Assembly: GCA_036927565.1 (NCBI GenBank)
Contig: JAYESD010000007.1
Location: 5,043,644-5,107,643 of the forward strand
Direction of reading: 5' to 3'
DNA: 64,000 nt
Source: Tuctoria greenei
Lineage: Eukaryota; Streptophyta; Magnoliopsida; Poales; Poaceae
Each line of letters opens with the position of its first letter. The stretch's first letter is position 1. The translations under genes and the position numbers were made by a program. The notes below the pieces were generated by a model, which saw nothing but the letters and a program-made list of their open reading frames with translations, was not told where the DNA came from and did not search any database. Below, piece by piece: positions 35,031 through 47,316 of the stretch.

Positions 35031-35870
35031 TGTCGGTGGTTTGGATCCGACAGATCTCCCGACACTACTAAAGTGTTAGAGGAGTTTGATGTTCGGTGTG
35101 GGCGCGCGGAGATTCAAGAAGGTGAATTGTGAATAGCACAGGAGACACGGAGATTTACGTGGTTCGATCCGCCTGAGCGTAATACCCTACTCCACGGGTG
35201 TGTTGGTGTTTTATTAGCTGTATGAGCTTGTGTCGAGCGTCTATGGAACGTCTAGAGTCTGTCGTCGGCCTGTCCTTTTATAGTACAAGGGCAGGCCGTT
35301 ACAAGTTAGCCTGGCCCGACATGTGGCCCCGACGGTTACTAATATTGATACTCATTCAACACATTTAATTGCCCTTAATGACCGGGTAATGGGCTTTGAC
35401 AACACCGTTACTGGTAATTAAGGTCGTCCGATCGTGTGTCATTAATATAGTATTAATGACACTTGATCGGGTCTTGAAGCCCTTGATTCACCTTTGAAGA
35501 TCCGGAGCCATTGTGGAGTCTTCCGGAGGTTAGAGGCTGAAGATCCGACGGTTGGACACGTGGCAGCTCCGGAGCATACTGTGGGGAACAGATAGCTCCG
35601 GAGCTACCTGACACGTGTTAGTTCTGGAGCTTCCCTCGGTCTGGGGTTAGGTCCGGGGGTGCCATTTTGGTACATAGCCCGGAGCTTCCCCCTTGTGGGC
35701 GGTAGCTCCGGTTTGACAGTACACGTGGCGACCCTGGGATTAACCATGTTGGAGAAGCGGGTCCGGTTATGTCTGACATGTGGGCCTCCGGAGGTCTTCA
35801 AATCAAGTAGATGACTTTCCCTTGAGATCTTTGTAATTTCAAGGGGTGTACGGTTCCCAGGGTACCGATA
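35031..35870 (-). repeat. 5' LTR of element 2
   Basis: 840 bp, colinear with 9974-10813 without length change. The outer terminus has mutated: the minus strand starts TATCGG rather than TGTCGG. Most differences from its partner are transitions. Confidence 0.95.
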
Positions 35871-35875
35871 GTTAT

Positions 35876-36497
35876 CTTCGAAAAACCCACTGGGAAAAAT
35901 CTAAAGATATATACACGATAAAATGCTTATGTAAAAACTCCTGAAACATTTATAAAACAGGAGAAAACACAAAATGAAATGTCATAATTGTTTTCAAATA
36001 AAAACCCCTGTGGGGAAAATAAGAAAACAGACATTATCTTGCATTGTCATTGCCTCATTAAAACTTAATGTGAGAAAACTTAAAGTAAAACTCACATAAA
36101 AAAAGAGTACAATTTGATGCTTAATTGTCAGATGGCTTTTAATGAAGCTCCCCCTAAACCTTGCAAATCTCTAAGTCTATGCATACCAATACCCTCAACA
36201 CACTTAGAAAATGTAGAGTATGGTAGGGACTTAGTGAATAGATTGGCTAAATTATCACATGACTTAGTTTGTTGGAGATCAATTTCTCCATTGACTTGAA
36301 GTTCATATGAGTAAAATAGTTTAGGAGCTATGTGTTTAGTGACGTTAGTTTTCACATAACCTGACTGCATCTGAGCAATGCAAGCTGCATTATCTTCATA
36401 GATAATGGTTGGTGACTCAATGGGTCCAATGCCACTTGAGACTTGTATATGATTAATCACTCTACGTAGCCAAACACATTCACGTGCGGTCTCAATA
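35876..36497 (-). pseudogene. copia RNase H C-terminal fragment (right of nested insertion)
   Basis: The minus-strand frame from 36460 to 36128 reads as the end of a Ty1/copia RNase H: IIYEDNAACIAQMQSGY, then TKHIAPKLFY and LANLFTKSLP, ending in a stop at 36128. The upstream context (ECVWLRRVINHIQ) reaches about 36497, where similarity stops abruptly against satellite DNA. 3' untranslated copia sequence (36127-35876) leads into the GTTAT target duplication. With 9745-9973 it forms the 3' end of one element. Confidence 0.85.
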
Positions 36498-39400
36498 AAA
36501 TTAAAAGCTAACTCCTTTAGATTTCTCGCAAAAAATTGATAACGTTAAAACTTCTCCAAAAGTTAAGTTTGACTACGTAACATATATCCGACATGTAATA
36601 TAAACTCAAAGAAAAAATAAATTTACGACCAATTTTTCGCAGAAAACTCGTTTCGATAACATCGAAGGCTAACCCTTTTGGATTTCTCGCGAAAATTTTA
36701 TACAATTTAAATGTATTCAAAACTTAAGTTTGAATACATAACGTATATTCTACATGTAACACAAACTCGATCTTGAAGAAAACTTAATTTACAATTAATT
36801 TTTAAAGAAATTCGATTCTCGATAAAAATCGAAGACTAATCCCTTTGAATTTCTTGCAAAAAATGATACCTTCGAAACTAATCCAAAATTAAGTATGACT
36901 ACGTCACGCATATTCGACATATATTAAAAGATCGATCTCGAAGAAAAATAAGTTTACGTTCCATTTTTCGCAGAAAATATGGTTCTAGATAAAATCGAAG
37001 GCTAACCCCGTTGGATTTTATTACGAAAATTTGATACCATTGAAACTACTCCAAAACTTAAGTATGACTATGTAACGCATATTCTACATGTAATACAATC
37101 TCGATCTCAAAGAAAAATGAATTTACGACCCATTTTTCTCGAAAAACTCGCTTCTTGATAAAATCGAAGGCTAACTCCTTTGTATTTCTCGAGAAAATTT
37201 GGTACCTTCGAAACTTCTCAAAAAATTAATTATGACTACGTAACGAATATCTTACATGTAATACAAGTTTGATTTTGAAAAAAATAAATTTACAACTTAT
37301 TTTTTACAAAAGAACTCGGTTCTTGATAAAATTGAAGGCTAACCCCTTTGAATTTCTCATAAAATTTTTATACTGTCAAATCTTCTCCAAAAAATAAGTA
37401 TTGCTACGTAATGCATATCCGACATGTAATACGAATTCGTCCTCGAAGAAACATAATTAATGACCCATTTTCGCAAAAAAAAACTCGGTTCGTGATAAAA
37501 TCGAAGGCTAACTGCTTTGGATTTCTCGCAAAAATTTATACCGTTGAAACTTCTACAAAAGTTAAATATGACAACATAACGCATATCCGACATGTAATAA
37601 AAGATTGATCTCGAAGAAGAATGAATTTACAACCCCTTTTTCGCTAAAAACTCGATTCTTGATAAAATCGAACGATAACGCGTTTGGATTTCTCGCGAAA
37701 ATTTGATACCATTGAAACTAATCTAAAATTTAAGTATGACTAATTAACGCATATCCGACATGTAATACAAGATCAATTTTGAAAAAAAATGAATTGACGA
37801 CCCATTTTTCGTAGAAAACTCGGTTGTTAATAAAATCGAAAGTTAACGTCTTTGGATTTCTCGTGAAAATTTGATACCACAGAAACTCCTCCGAAACTTA
37901 AATATGCCTACAAAATGCATACCAAACATGTAATACAAGCTCGATCCTAACAAAAAAAATAAATTTACGACCTATTTTTTGTAGAAAACTCGATTCTCAA
38001 TAAATTAAAGGCTAATCTCTTTAGATTTTTCGCGAAATTTTCATGTCGTCGAAACTTCTCCGTAAAATAAGTATGACTAAATAATGCATATTTGACATGT
38101 ATACAAGCTCGATCTAGATGAAAAATGAATTTACGATCCATTTTTTATAGAAAACTCTATTCTCAATAAAATCAAAGGCTAACTTCTTTGGATTCTCGCA
38201 AAATTTTGATACCGCTGAAAATTCTTAAAAATTTAAGTATGATTACGTAACGCATATCTGACATGTAATACGTGCTCGATCTTAAAAAAATGAATTTACG
38301 ACCTATTTTTGCATAAAACTTGATTCTCGATAAAATTGAAGGCTAACCCTTTGTATTTTATCACAAAAATTTGATACCATCAAAACTACTCGAAAACTTA
38401 AGTATGACTATGACATGCATATCCAACATTTTATACAAGCTCGATCTTCAAGAAAAATGAATTTACGACCCGTTTTTCAAGGATAACTCGATTCTCGATA
38501 AAATCGAAGGCTAACTCCTTTAGATTTCTCGCGAAAATTTGATACCGTCAAAACTCCTCCAAAAATGAATTATGACTACATAAAGCATATTAGACTTGTG
38601 ATACAAGCTTGATTTTGAATAAAAATGAATTTACTACTCTTTTTTTTGCGGAAAACTCGGTTCAAAATAAAATCGAAGGCTTTCTCGCGAAAACTTTCTC
38701 GCGAAAATTTGATATCTTTGAATCATTTACAAAAAAAGTATTACTACCTAATACATATCGGAGATGTAATACGAAATCGTTCTCGAAGAAAAAAATAATT
38801 AACGACTCAATTTCGCAAAATACTCGATTCTCGATAAAATCGAATGCTAACCTATTTGAATTTCTTGTAAAAGTTTGATACTATTGAAACTTCTCCAAAA
38901 CATAAGTATGACTACATAACGCATATATGACATGCAATACAAGATCAATCTAAAAAAATTAATTTAAGACCCCTTTTTCGCGCAAAACTCAGTTCTTGAT
39001 AATATCGAATGCTAACCCCTTTTAATTTCCCGAAAAAATTTAATACAATCAAAACTTCTCCAAAATATAATTATGACTATGGAATGCATATTCGACATGT
39101 AATACAAGCTCGATCTCGAAGAAAAATGAATTTATGACCCATTTTTTGCAGAAAAAACTCTGTTCTTGATAAAATAGAAGGCTAAGCCTTTGCATTTCTC
39201 ACAAACATTTCATACTGTCAAAAATTCTCTAAAAATTATGTATGTCTACGTAATGCATATACTACATGTAATTAAGGCTCGATTTCAAAGAAAATGAATT
39301 GACGACCCAATTTTTCTAGAAAACTCGGTTCTCGATAAAATTCAATACTGTCGAAACATCTCCAAAAATTAAGTATGATTATTTCACACATATACGACAT

Positions 39401-41460
39401 GTAATAAAATCTCGATCTAGAAGAAATACGAATTTACGACTCATTTTTCGCAGAAAACTCAGTTCTTGATAAAATCGAAGGCTAACCCCTTCAGATTTCT
39501 CGCAAAAATTCAAACCTTCAAAACTTCTCAAAAAATTAAGTATGCATACGTAATGCTTATCCGACGTGTAATACAAGGTTGATCTTGAAGAAAAATGAAT
39601 TTACGACCCATGTTTTGCAGAAAACTTGATTCTCGATAAAATCAAAGGCTGGCCCTTTTGATTTCTCGCGAAAATTTGATATCGTTGAAACTTCTCTAAA
39701 GATTAAGTATGACTACGTAACACATATCCAATATGTAATACAAGCTCGATCTCAAAGAAAAATAAATTTACAACTCATTTTCGTAGAAAACTCGATTCTT
39801 GATAAAATCGAAAGCTAATCTCTTTATATTTCTCTTGAAAAATTGATATCGTTGAAAATTCTTCAAAAATTAAGTATGGCGACGTAAAGCATATACAACA
39901 TGTAATACAAGCTCGATCTCGACATAAAATAAATTTATGACCCATTTTTTGCAGAAAATTCGGTTCTCGATAAATTTATGACCCATTCCCTTTGAATTCA
40001 CGCGAAGAATTTGATATCTTTGGAAATTCTCCAAAACTTACATATCGCTATGTAACACATATGAAATATGGAATACAAGCTCAATCCCCAAAAAAATTAA
40101 CTTACAATCATTCTTTTGCAGTAAAATTGTGTTTTAAATAAAATTGAATGATAATCCATTTGAATTCATGCAAAAAATTGATATCTTTGAAAATTCTCCA
40201 AAACTGATGTATAGCTACTTAAGACATATATAACATGGAGTGGAAGCTCGATCTCCAAAAAAATGAATTTTAAGTCATTCTTTCGAAGAAAGCAAAATTT
40301 TGAGTAAATTTGAAGGCTAAACCTATCGAATTCACGCGAAAATTTGATATCTTCAAAACTTCCACAAAATTTACGTATGGCTACGTAAGACATATACAAC
40401 AAGAATAACAAGCTCGACCTCAAATAAAATGAATTTGAGATCTTTCTTTAAAGAAAATTGTGTTTTAAATAAAACCGAAGACTAACTTCTTTGAATTCAA
40501 GCGGAAATTTGATATCTTCGAAAATTCCCCAAAACTTAGATATGGATACATAAGACATATAAAACATTGAATACAAACTTAATCTTGAAGAAATATGAAT
40601 TTATAAGTAAAATTGAAGCCTAACTCATTTGAATTCACGTAAAAATATGATATCTTCAAAATTTCCCCAAAACTTACGTATGGTGACTTAAGACATATAC
40701 AAAATGGAACACAAGCTTAGATATCTAAGAAAAATGAACTTACTGTCATTCTTTTGTATAAAACTACGTTTTGAGTAAAATCAAAGGCTCACCCCTTTGA
40801 ATTCACGCAGAAATTTAATGTCTTCAAAAAATTTGATAAAACTTACGCATGTCTACAAAATACATATACAACATGGAATACAAGCTCAATCTCAAGGATA
40901 AAATGAATTTACGGTCATTCTATCGAAGAAAACTACATTTCGAGTAAAATCGAAAGCTAACCCCTTTGAATTCATGGGGAAAATTTGATATCTTCGAAAC
41001 TTCCCTAAAACATACGTATGGATACGTAAGACATATACAACGTTAATTACAAGCTCGATCTCGAAGAAAAATGAATTTATGATCATTCTTTGAAGAAAAT
41101 TGCATTTTGAGTAAATCGAAAGCTAACCCTTTTGAATTTATGCGAAAATTTGATATACTAAAAAATTCCCCAAAAATTATGGCGCAGTAAGACATATACA
41201 ACAGGGAATAGCTCAATCTCAAAGAAAAAAAAAACTACGGTCATTCTTACGAATAAAACTACGTTTTGAGTAAAATCGAAGGCTAACCCTTTTAAATTCA
41301 CATTAAATTTTATATCTTCAAAAATTTAACAAAAAATTTGTATGACCACGTAAGACATATACAACATGTAATACAAGTTTGATCTTGAAGAAAAATGAAT
41401 TTACGATCATTCTTTCGGAAAAACTGCGTTTTGAGTAAATCAAAGGCTAACCCCTTTGTA

Positions 41461-41570
41461 TAACAACAACAAAACCTTTGTCTCAAGCAAGTTGGGGTCG
41501 GCTAGAAATGAAACCCAACAATCTTTAAAAAGAATTAATAGAAAATGAGATGAAAGTGAAAAAATAAGGT
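41461..41570 (-). mobile_element. LINE 3'-end fragment inserted in the satellite
   Basis: About 110 bp (aacaacaacaaaacc ... caagttggggtcggctag ... gaaaatgagatgaaag) matches the 3' end of the LINE at 47203-48978. It is flanked by a 13-bp duplication taacccctttgta (41448-41460 and 41571-41583) made from satellite sequence. This is a severely 5'-truncated retrotransposition. Confidence 0.88.
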
Positions 41571-42284
41571 TAACCCCTTTGTATTCAAGCAAAAATTTTA
41601 TATCTTTGAAAATTCTCTAAAACTTACTTATGATTACGCAATATATATACAATATGGAATACAAGCTCGATCTTAAAAAAAGTTACAGTCATTCTTTTAA
41701 AGAAAACTGCATTTTGAGTAAAACCGAATGCTAACCATTCGAATTCACAATAAAATTTGATATCTTCGAAAATTTTCCAAAAAATACCAGTGGCTATGTA
41801 ATATATAAAACATAGAATACAAGCTCAATCTCGAAGAAAAAATGAATTTACAATTATTCTTTTGAAAAAACTGCGATTTGAGTAAAATCGAAAGCTAACC
41901 CTATTGATTTCACGCAAAAAATTGTATGTCTTTGAAACTTCTCCAAAATTTAAGTATGATTACAAGAGACACATACAACAAGAAATACAATCTCGATCTT
42001 GAAGAAAAATAAATCTACAGTCCTTATTTTAAAGAAAACTGTATTTTTAGTAAAATTGAAGGCTAACCCCTTTGTTATTTCACGTGAAAATAGAATTTAC
42101 TATCATTCTTTTGTAAAAAATTGGTGTTTTGAGTAAAATAATCGATAAGTAATACAAGCTCAATCTTGAAGAAAATTAATTTACATTTTTTTTGAAGTAA
42201 ACTTCATTTATGGTAACATCAAAGGATGACCCTTTTTTATTTTTTGTGAAACTTAGATACCTTCAAAACATACCCAAAACTTAA

Positions 42285-42580
42285 AGCCCTCTTTAGCACA
42301 ACTTCACAAAGCTGATTCTCTGGATTCACTTCTGATTTTCTGGTGAAGTGATTCTGTGGCTGAAAATGATTCTTTATGATTTCCTAGAATAAACTCTAAG
42401 AATCATGAGAGAGAATCACTCCATAGAATCAGAAGAAGTTACTTTTTTCAGCTTCCAGCCCCTAAGTTCATTTCAGAGAATCACTTCACAGAATCAGACT
42501 TCTTCTGAAAAACAGTATTTAGCACAGCTTCCCTAATTCTGCCTGCGAATCAGCTCTGTGGAGCTCTGCCAAAGGAGCCC
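42285..42580. mobile_element. MITE in the satellite, Tourist/Harbinger-like
   Basis: ~296 bp with imperfect terminal inverted repeats (agccctctttagca at left; gggctcctttggca as the complement of the right end) and flanking TAA (42282-42284 and 42581-42583), the target size of PIF/Harbinger-type MITEs. Internal agaatcacttcacagaatcag motifs repeat in both orientations. No coding capacity. Confidence 0.65.
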
Positions 42581-43295
42581 TAAATATGACCACGTAACAC
42601 ATAGACGATACGGATACAAGCTCGATCTCGATGAAAAATGAATTTGCGACACGATTTTTGAACAACACTTCATTTTCGGTAAAAGCGAAGGCCAACCCTT
42701 TTGCATTTTTTTTGTAAAAATTTGATACCTTAGAAAAATTTCCAAAATTTAAGTATAACTATGTAACATATAGTGGATAAGGAATACAAGTTTGATCTCA
42801 AAAATAAAAAACAACATGTTTTGTTTTTTGAAGAAAACTCCATTTTTGATAAAAGTGAGGGCTAACCGTTTTGGATTTTTCACGAAAATTTGATACCTTT
42901 GAATCTTTCCAAAAACTTAAATATGACTATTTAACACATAACCTATAAAGAATACAAGTTCAATCTCGAAGAAAAATGATTTTACGACTCTTTTTGAAGA
43001 AAATTTCATTTTAGTTAAAAGCGAAGAGATTTTAAAAACTTTGAAAGGTAACTTCGAAGGAATGAGTTTACGACCTGTTTTTTTTTTTGAGAATCCTTCA
43101 TTTTATTAAAATCAAAGACTAATCACTTTAATTTTTTTTGTAAAAAGTTGGTAATTTGAAAACATCCTCGAAAAATAGTTAGAGCTAAGTAACATATTGA
43201 CGATAATGAATACAAATCTCATGTGCAAAAAATATAAATTTACCGCTATTTATTTACATGAAGCCCCCTTTTCCGGTATATGGGTCGGAAAGAAG

Positions 43296-43312
43296 CATAG
43301 GCCCATATATAG
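43296..43312 (+). promoter_or_regulatory. Probable IMP1 promoter elements
   Basis: aggcccatatatag holds a GGCCCA site II-type motif overlapping a TATA-like atatatag (43305-43312), about 100 bp before the ATG at 43414. Site II (TGGGCC/GGCCCA) motifs are established features of plant promoters for mitochondrial proteins. The upstream flank is satellite DNA, so the promoter appears very compact. Confidence 0.45.
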
Positions 43313-43413
43313 ATTTCTGGAAAGAAGCAGAGACGTGTGTTGCCCGGCCTTGAATCTGGCTTCGCCCGGAACGCACTTCTTTTCTCTCAAGTTCTCCTCA
43401 CGCCGCCGCCGCC

Positions 43414-44922
43414 ATGTCCGGCTTCTTCCGGCGAATCGCAGGCATCCCGTGGCGGAACATCGCCGGGGACGCCTTCTCCCGCACCTTTCTGATGGTGAAG
43501 GCCTTCTGCGTCATCCATGTCATCGACGAGCACGTCTGCTCCTTCTCCATCGTACGGGGCCCGAGCATGCTGCCGGCAATGAACCTGGCGGGCGACGTGG
43601 TGGCGGTGGACAAAGTGAGCGTGAGGCGAGGGCGGGTGGGGCCCGGGGACGTCGTGCTGCTGATCTCGCCCGAGGACCCGCGCAAGCTGGTCGCCAAGCG
43701 CGTGCACGGCATGGAGGGCGAAGCCGTCACCTACTTCGTCGACCCCGGGAACAGCATCGCATCTAAGACCGTCGTGGTGAGTTTCTCGGCTTGGTGCTAG
43801 TGATACTTCATACTTGTAGTGATGGTCCTGTGATAAGATTGGGTATGAATTTGAACTTTTGCCTTTTGGTGCCCTAAAGATTGTGTTTTTACTGTTTTGT
43901 ACGGCATTGACCCTTAGGATTTAGATGTAATAGTGTCTAATTCTTCGGTCAGTAGCCTGCAATTCAGCGGTCACTGATTGCTTCATTGGTGATATTTTAG
44001 TGCTCCGGGGATATGTGATAAACTGGTGTTTCAGAGTATCCTAGATCTTAAAAGGTTCGGTGCTGATTTAGAGAGGTTTATTAGCTTAACTAGCTCATTA
44101 GTTGCTTCGGTCGAAGTGCTTAAAAAATGGATGTTTCGATGAGTAGTATGTGACACGCGCATTTGTATCACTTACTGATGTAGTGAAATATTTCTGTTCC
44201 AGTACTCTGCTCTGGTTTGAATCTTTTGCATGAACTCAGGAAGTATCACCCATCAGAAGGCGCAAATTCTACTCATCTTTAGGTAGATTATCAATTGCAA
44301 AAATTTGGCTTAGAAAGTTTTGGTTATTAAAAGGACTGCCTAAAAGACTTCCCCTGTTCTGGAAGAGTAGCGTCTGTTTCTTTCATGTTCATGGCTTTAA
44401 CAGGTCCCCAGATAAATTTGAGGCATGATAAGGTCCATTCTTTATTTGGTTTTGTATTCCTCTTCTTCGGAATTATGTACAGTTCCTTTACAGATTGTAG
44501 AGTCACCTCATGATCCTGGGTGATGTAAAATTGTAGGTACCGAAAGGTCACGTTTGGGTTCAAGGTGATAATCTTTACGCGTCTAGGGATTCAAGGCATT
44601 TTGGACCAGTGCCTTATGGTCTCATTACTGGGAAGGTATTTTGTCGGGTAAGCCAACATTTCACCTCATTGGTTAATCTGTATAAGAGGAGTATGAAAAC
44701 TACCAGGCTCTTTTGCCTTTCATATTTATATTTTAGGAGTGAAAACTTATTCGATGCTTTTGCCTAATGCTACCAAAACGTCATGTGGATGGTGGCCATT
44801 CCTCTAGAACATCATCACAGCAAGTACGCTCTTTATGTGAATACTTGACCGTTATTGTTCAATGATAGGTTTGGCCACCAGACCGTTTTGGTTCTATCGA
44901 TTCTAATGCACAGGAGTTATGA
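43414..44922 (+). CDS. IMP1: Mitochondrial inner membrane protease subunit 1-like (S26 signal peptidase family)
   Basis: Three exons, 43414-43776, 44537-44647 and 44869-44922 (stop TGA), with GT-AG introns in phase 0, give 175 residues, the usual size for IMP1. Exon 1 has a hydrophobic N-terminal region and the catalytic serine motif VRGPSMLPAMN (Ser51), then GDVVAVDKVSVRRGRV. The general-base lysine is in RKLVAKRVHGMEGE (Lys95). Exon 2 carries the conserved box VPKGHVWVQGDNLYASRDSR, FGPVPYGLITGKVF. Exon 3 finishes RVWPPDRFGS. Established: IMP1/IMP2 form a Ser/Lys protease that removes sorting peptides on the outer face of the mitochondrial inner membrane. No break is seen and all splice phases agree. 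The start ATG has a GC-rich context. Confidence 0.93.
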
Positions 44923-45631
44923 CAATCGAGGTAAATTTATCTTTTTCCTTTTCACTTGCTTCTAAAACATATCGGTTTCTCACTGTCTCTGTTCCCGTTT
45001 ATGTGCTAACTTTTCTTGCTGTTTCGTACAGCGCTCATTGGAGGCAGAGATGTGCTCGTATATGTCAAATGTCAAGAGGTTTATACTCAATGACAGGTCC
45101 CTGAAATCAAGCTTCATTTTAGTTGTCATGGCACAGTTTTGCAGCAAAGCATAGTGTATCTCGAACCTCATCATTCGATTTTATCTTTAATTTTGGTTCT
45201 CACCCTCCTTTGATCCCAATCAACATTTGTATCTTGACACGCGGTGTACTTAATCGTAAGTTGATTTTTTTAGAGGGTAGAAATTCAGTACCTCGCTGAT
45301 TTATGCTAGTTGAGGTATAAGGAGTTTTGATGATGGTGGAACAGAACCGGTTTATTTTTTTGTAAAAGTAGTACAGAGTGCCGTTTGGTTGGAAACAGCT
45401 TGATTTGTGCAGGGAACGCTCCTTCGTCAATAATGAAGCTGAATGGCTGCCATCACATGTAAATGCACTAATCTGATGAAGTGTTAATTGTAAACTGTAT
45501 CAAGCTCAGTTCATTTGCATTTGTATTTTGGATCGAAGTCCTCGCTAAGTGAGGCGCTCACACATTCTGATGTTGAAGCTTGCAGATAAATGATTCTCCA
45601 GGTGAATTATGCCACTACATGTAGCGTGGGG
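44923..45631. other. IMP1 3' flank
   Basis: Probable 3' untranslated sequence. A possible 3'-UTR intron (gtaaatttatc at 44931 to cgtacag near 45030) is only a motif match. No gene seen. Confidence 0.4.
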
Positions 45632-45824
45632 TAGGGTATCAATAAAGCTCGAGGCTCGTAAATAATTAAGTTTGGTTCGTTGAAAACTCGATTTGAGTTC
45701 GGCTCAAAAGATGAACTAGCCGGACTTAAATTTCATCCAAAATTCACGTGTCTGACATACTCGATAAGACTTGTTTAGATAAATTTTATTATTGTAACCA
45801 TATCTGTTATTGTAAACAGCCCTA
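45632..45824. mobile_element. Short hAT-like element, 193 bp
   Basis: Flanked by a perfect 8-bp duplication gcgtgggg (45624-45631 and 45825-45832), with short inverted ends TAGGG...CCCTA. An 8-bp target site is characteristic of hAT transposons. No coding capacity. Confidence 0.75.
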
Positions 45825-45832
45825 GCGTGGGG

Positions 45833-46308
45833 ATAGCTTATAACTTCAACATCTAAGCTACGAGACAAAAGTTTGCATTTCAAGGAAAAATAAGCAGGGC
45901 ATTTCGATCATGGAAGCAGACAAAGCGTCAGTGTAGAACACAAACCCACCGAGATGGCAAACTCCACAGTGGAGCTCTTGTCGGTCGAACATGTAGGTGT
46001 TTGGCTTGAAGAAGGCGAACGGTCTGCAGATATTGTGAGACGGCGGAGGGAGGATGGCCACTGTCGCCGCCGAGCCGAAGAGGTGGTCCCGCTTGCAGCG
46101 CTGCCTCCGTCGCGGCGGGAAGGGCGTGGTCGTTCCGTAATGGCCGGCCGGCGTCTCGCCGAGGGGTTTGGTCGGAGGCCTCGCTGCTCCCGTCTCACAG
46201 CGGCACAGCTGCGACTTCATCAGCTTGTTTCCTGGTACGCCCTGCTGCGTCTTTCTGATGGTTCCTTCAATCAAAGTGCTCCCAGTTGCAAGAAGAAAAA
46301 AAATCACA
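45833..46308. other. Unrecognised sequence with overlapping frames
   Basis: A 156-codon minus-strand frame (46328-45858) and a 136-codon plus-strand frame (45954-46364) overlap in a locally GC-rich patch. Neither contains a domain I recognise and the longer one runs into the MITE at 46309. Treated as non-coding or a relic. Confidence 0.35.
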
Positions 46309-46496
46309 CATCTGGTGCAATCGTGCAATCATACGCTCACAGCTTTTGGATTCTCATCCTATGATAACTGTACTTTTACATATAAATCTCTTCATCCGCC
46401 CACAAATTAATGGAGGGATTTATATGTAAAATTGTAGTTACCGTAGAATGAACATCAAAAAGTTAAAATCGCATAATTTCATAATTGCACCAGATG
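46309..46496. mobile_element. Foldback MITE, 188 bp
   Basis: Starts catctggtgcaat and ends attgcaccagatg. The two halves pair along nearly their whole length (for example tttacatataaatctcttc with gagggatttatatgtaaa). No clear target duplication was seen. Confidence 0.75.
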
Positions 46497-47190
46497 CTAA
46501 ATTGCACACCGATAGCTGTCCTTACACTACCTACAGATCATGTTCCTGACTATTCTTTTTCAGGCTTAGAGAGTAAGATTATTATGCTTATATTTCTGTT
46601 CAATCGAATCACAAGTTCAGTTCCCACTAATAAGCAGTAGCAATATAGGGAAATCAATTCAGCTCTAAAGCAAATGTTAGAAAAGCACACCATTACAATA
46701 ACAGTAATGCTATACATCAGGTGCCTAAAAACAACCCTTATCTCAGACGACATTTAGATATGTTTTAAGATTCGTGTGCTCACACTATTTCTTTCCAAAC
46801 CCTATTTCTTTGCAGACTCTACCCGATCCAATCCGGCTAGCGGCGGTGGCCACCGGCGCAGCTCGACGCCCACGGCGGCTCGTGACGCACGGCGGTGAGA
46901 ACGCGACCCTCGACGCGCGGCGGCGAGCAAGCGACCTTCGACGTGAGGCGGTGAGCAGGCGGGGCAGCGGCGGCAGCTCGACGGCGGCGTGGCGGCAGAA
47001 GCTCGAAGTCGGCGCGCTGCTATCGGCACCGACACCAAATGTGAAGATGAGTATTCAATTTTTTTTATTTTTCTTGTTTATTTTGTAGTTATTAAATCAT
47101 AATTGTAGGATTATGTCAATTGTAAAATTATTAAACAAAAAATTATGATTGATTAACATATAGAATTAAGGCTTAATAGTTAATTACAAA
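46497..47190. other. Intergenic, with a GC-rich island
   Basis: AT-rich except 46830-47035, which is strongly GC-rich with cggcgg/gcggcg repeats and no recognisable protein domain. It may be a captured gene fragment or a promoter relic. Nothing else is seen. Confidence 0.35.
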
Positions 47191-47305
47191 GATTAGTGAT
47201 TACAACAACAACAACAACAACCAAGCCTTTTCTCAAACAAGTTGGGGTCGGCTAGAAATGAAACCCAACAATTTTGAAGAAAAGTAATAGAAAATAAGAT
47301 GAAAG

Positions 47306-47316
47306 TAGTAGTAGTA

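Larger units (their letters stand above)
9974..35870 (-). mobile_element. Element 2: full-length Tat-lineage Ty3/gypsy retrotransposon
   Basis: Both LTRs are present (3' LTR 9974-10813, 5' LTR 35031-35870, 840 bp each), flanked by a perfect 5-bp target duplication GTTAT (9969-9973 and 35871-35875). After removing nested element 1 and its 5-bp duplication the element is about 12.9 kb. On the minus strand it carries a primer-binding site, gag, protease, RT-RNase H, archaeal-type RNase H and integrase; on the plus strand it carries an antisense gene near the 3' LTR. About 22 LTR-LTR differences counted by eye (about 2.6%) suggest an insertion roughly a million years old under common grass rates. 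Multiple frameshifts and stops make it non-autonomous. Confidence 0.95.
36498..43250. repeat. AT-rich satellite array, ~167-bp units
   Basis: Roughly 37-40 tandem units recur at 165-170 bp spacing; the block atcgaaggctaac recurs at 36663, 36829, 36995, 37164, 37333 and 37501. A typical unit contains gaaacttctccaaaa, tatgactacgtaacgcatat, ccgacatgtaatacaagct and cgatctcgaagaaaaatgaa. Units before about 39950 carry gatttctcgcgaaaatttga. Later units carry gaattcacgcgaaaatttga and tacgtaagacatatacaaca, so there are at least two subfamilies, with a more decayed third zone after 42580. Interruptions are a LINE tail (41461-41570) and a MITE (42285-42580). No ORF in it is meaningful. Confidence 0.92.

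Noticed and set aside
36498..43250. Regularly spaced repeats resembling a CRISPR array
   Set aside because: The whole ~167-bp unit is repeated and degenerate; there are no short identical repeats with unique spacers, and the context is a plant nuclear genome.
43197..43766. 189-codon frame overlapping IMP1 exon 1 in another frame
   Set aside because: The IMP1 frame carries the catalytic Ser and Lys motifs and correct splice phases; the other frame is arginine-rich noise.
45858..46328. 156-codon minus-strand frame as a gene
   Set aside because: Overlaps a foldback MITE at its start and has no recognised motif; a plus-strand frame of similar length overlaps it.
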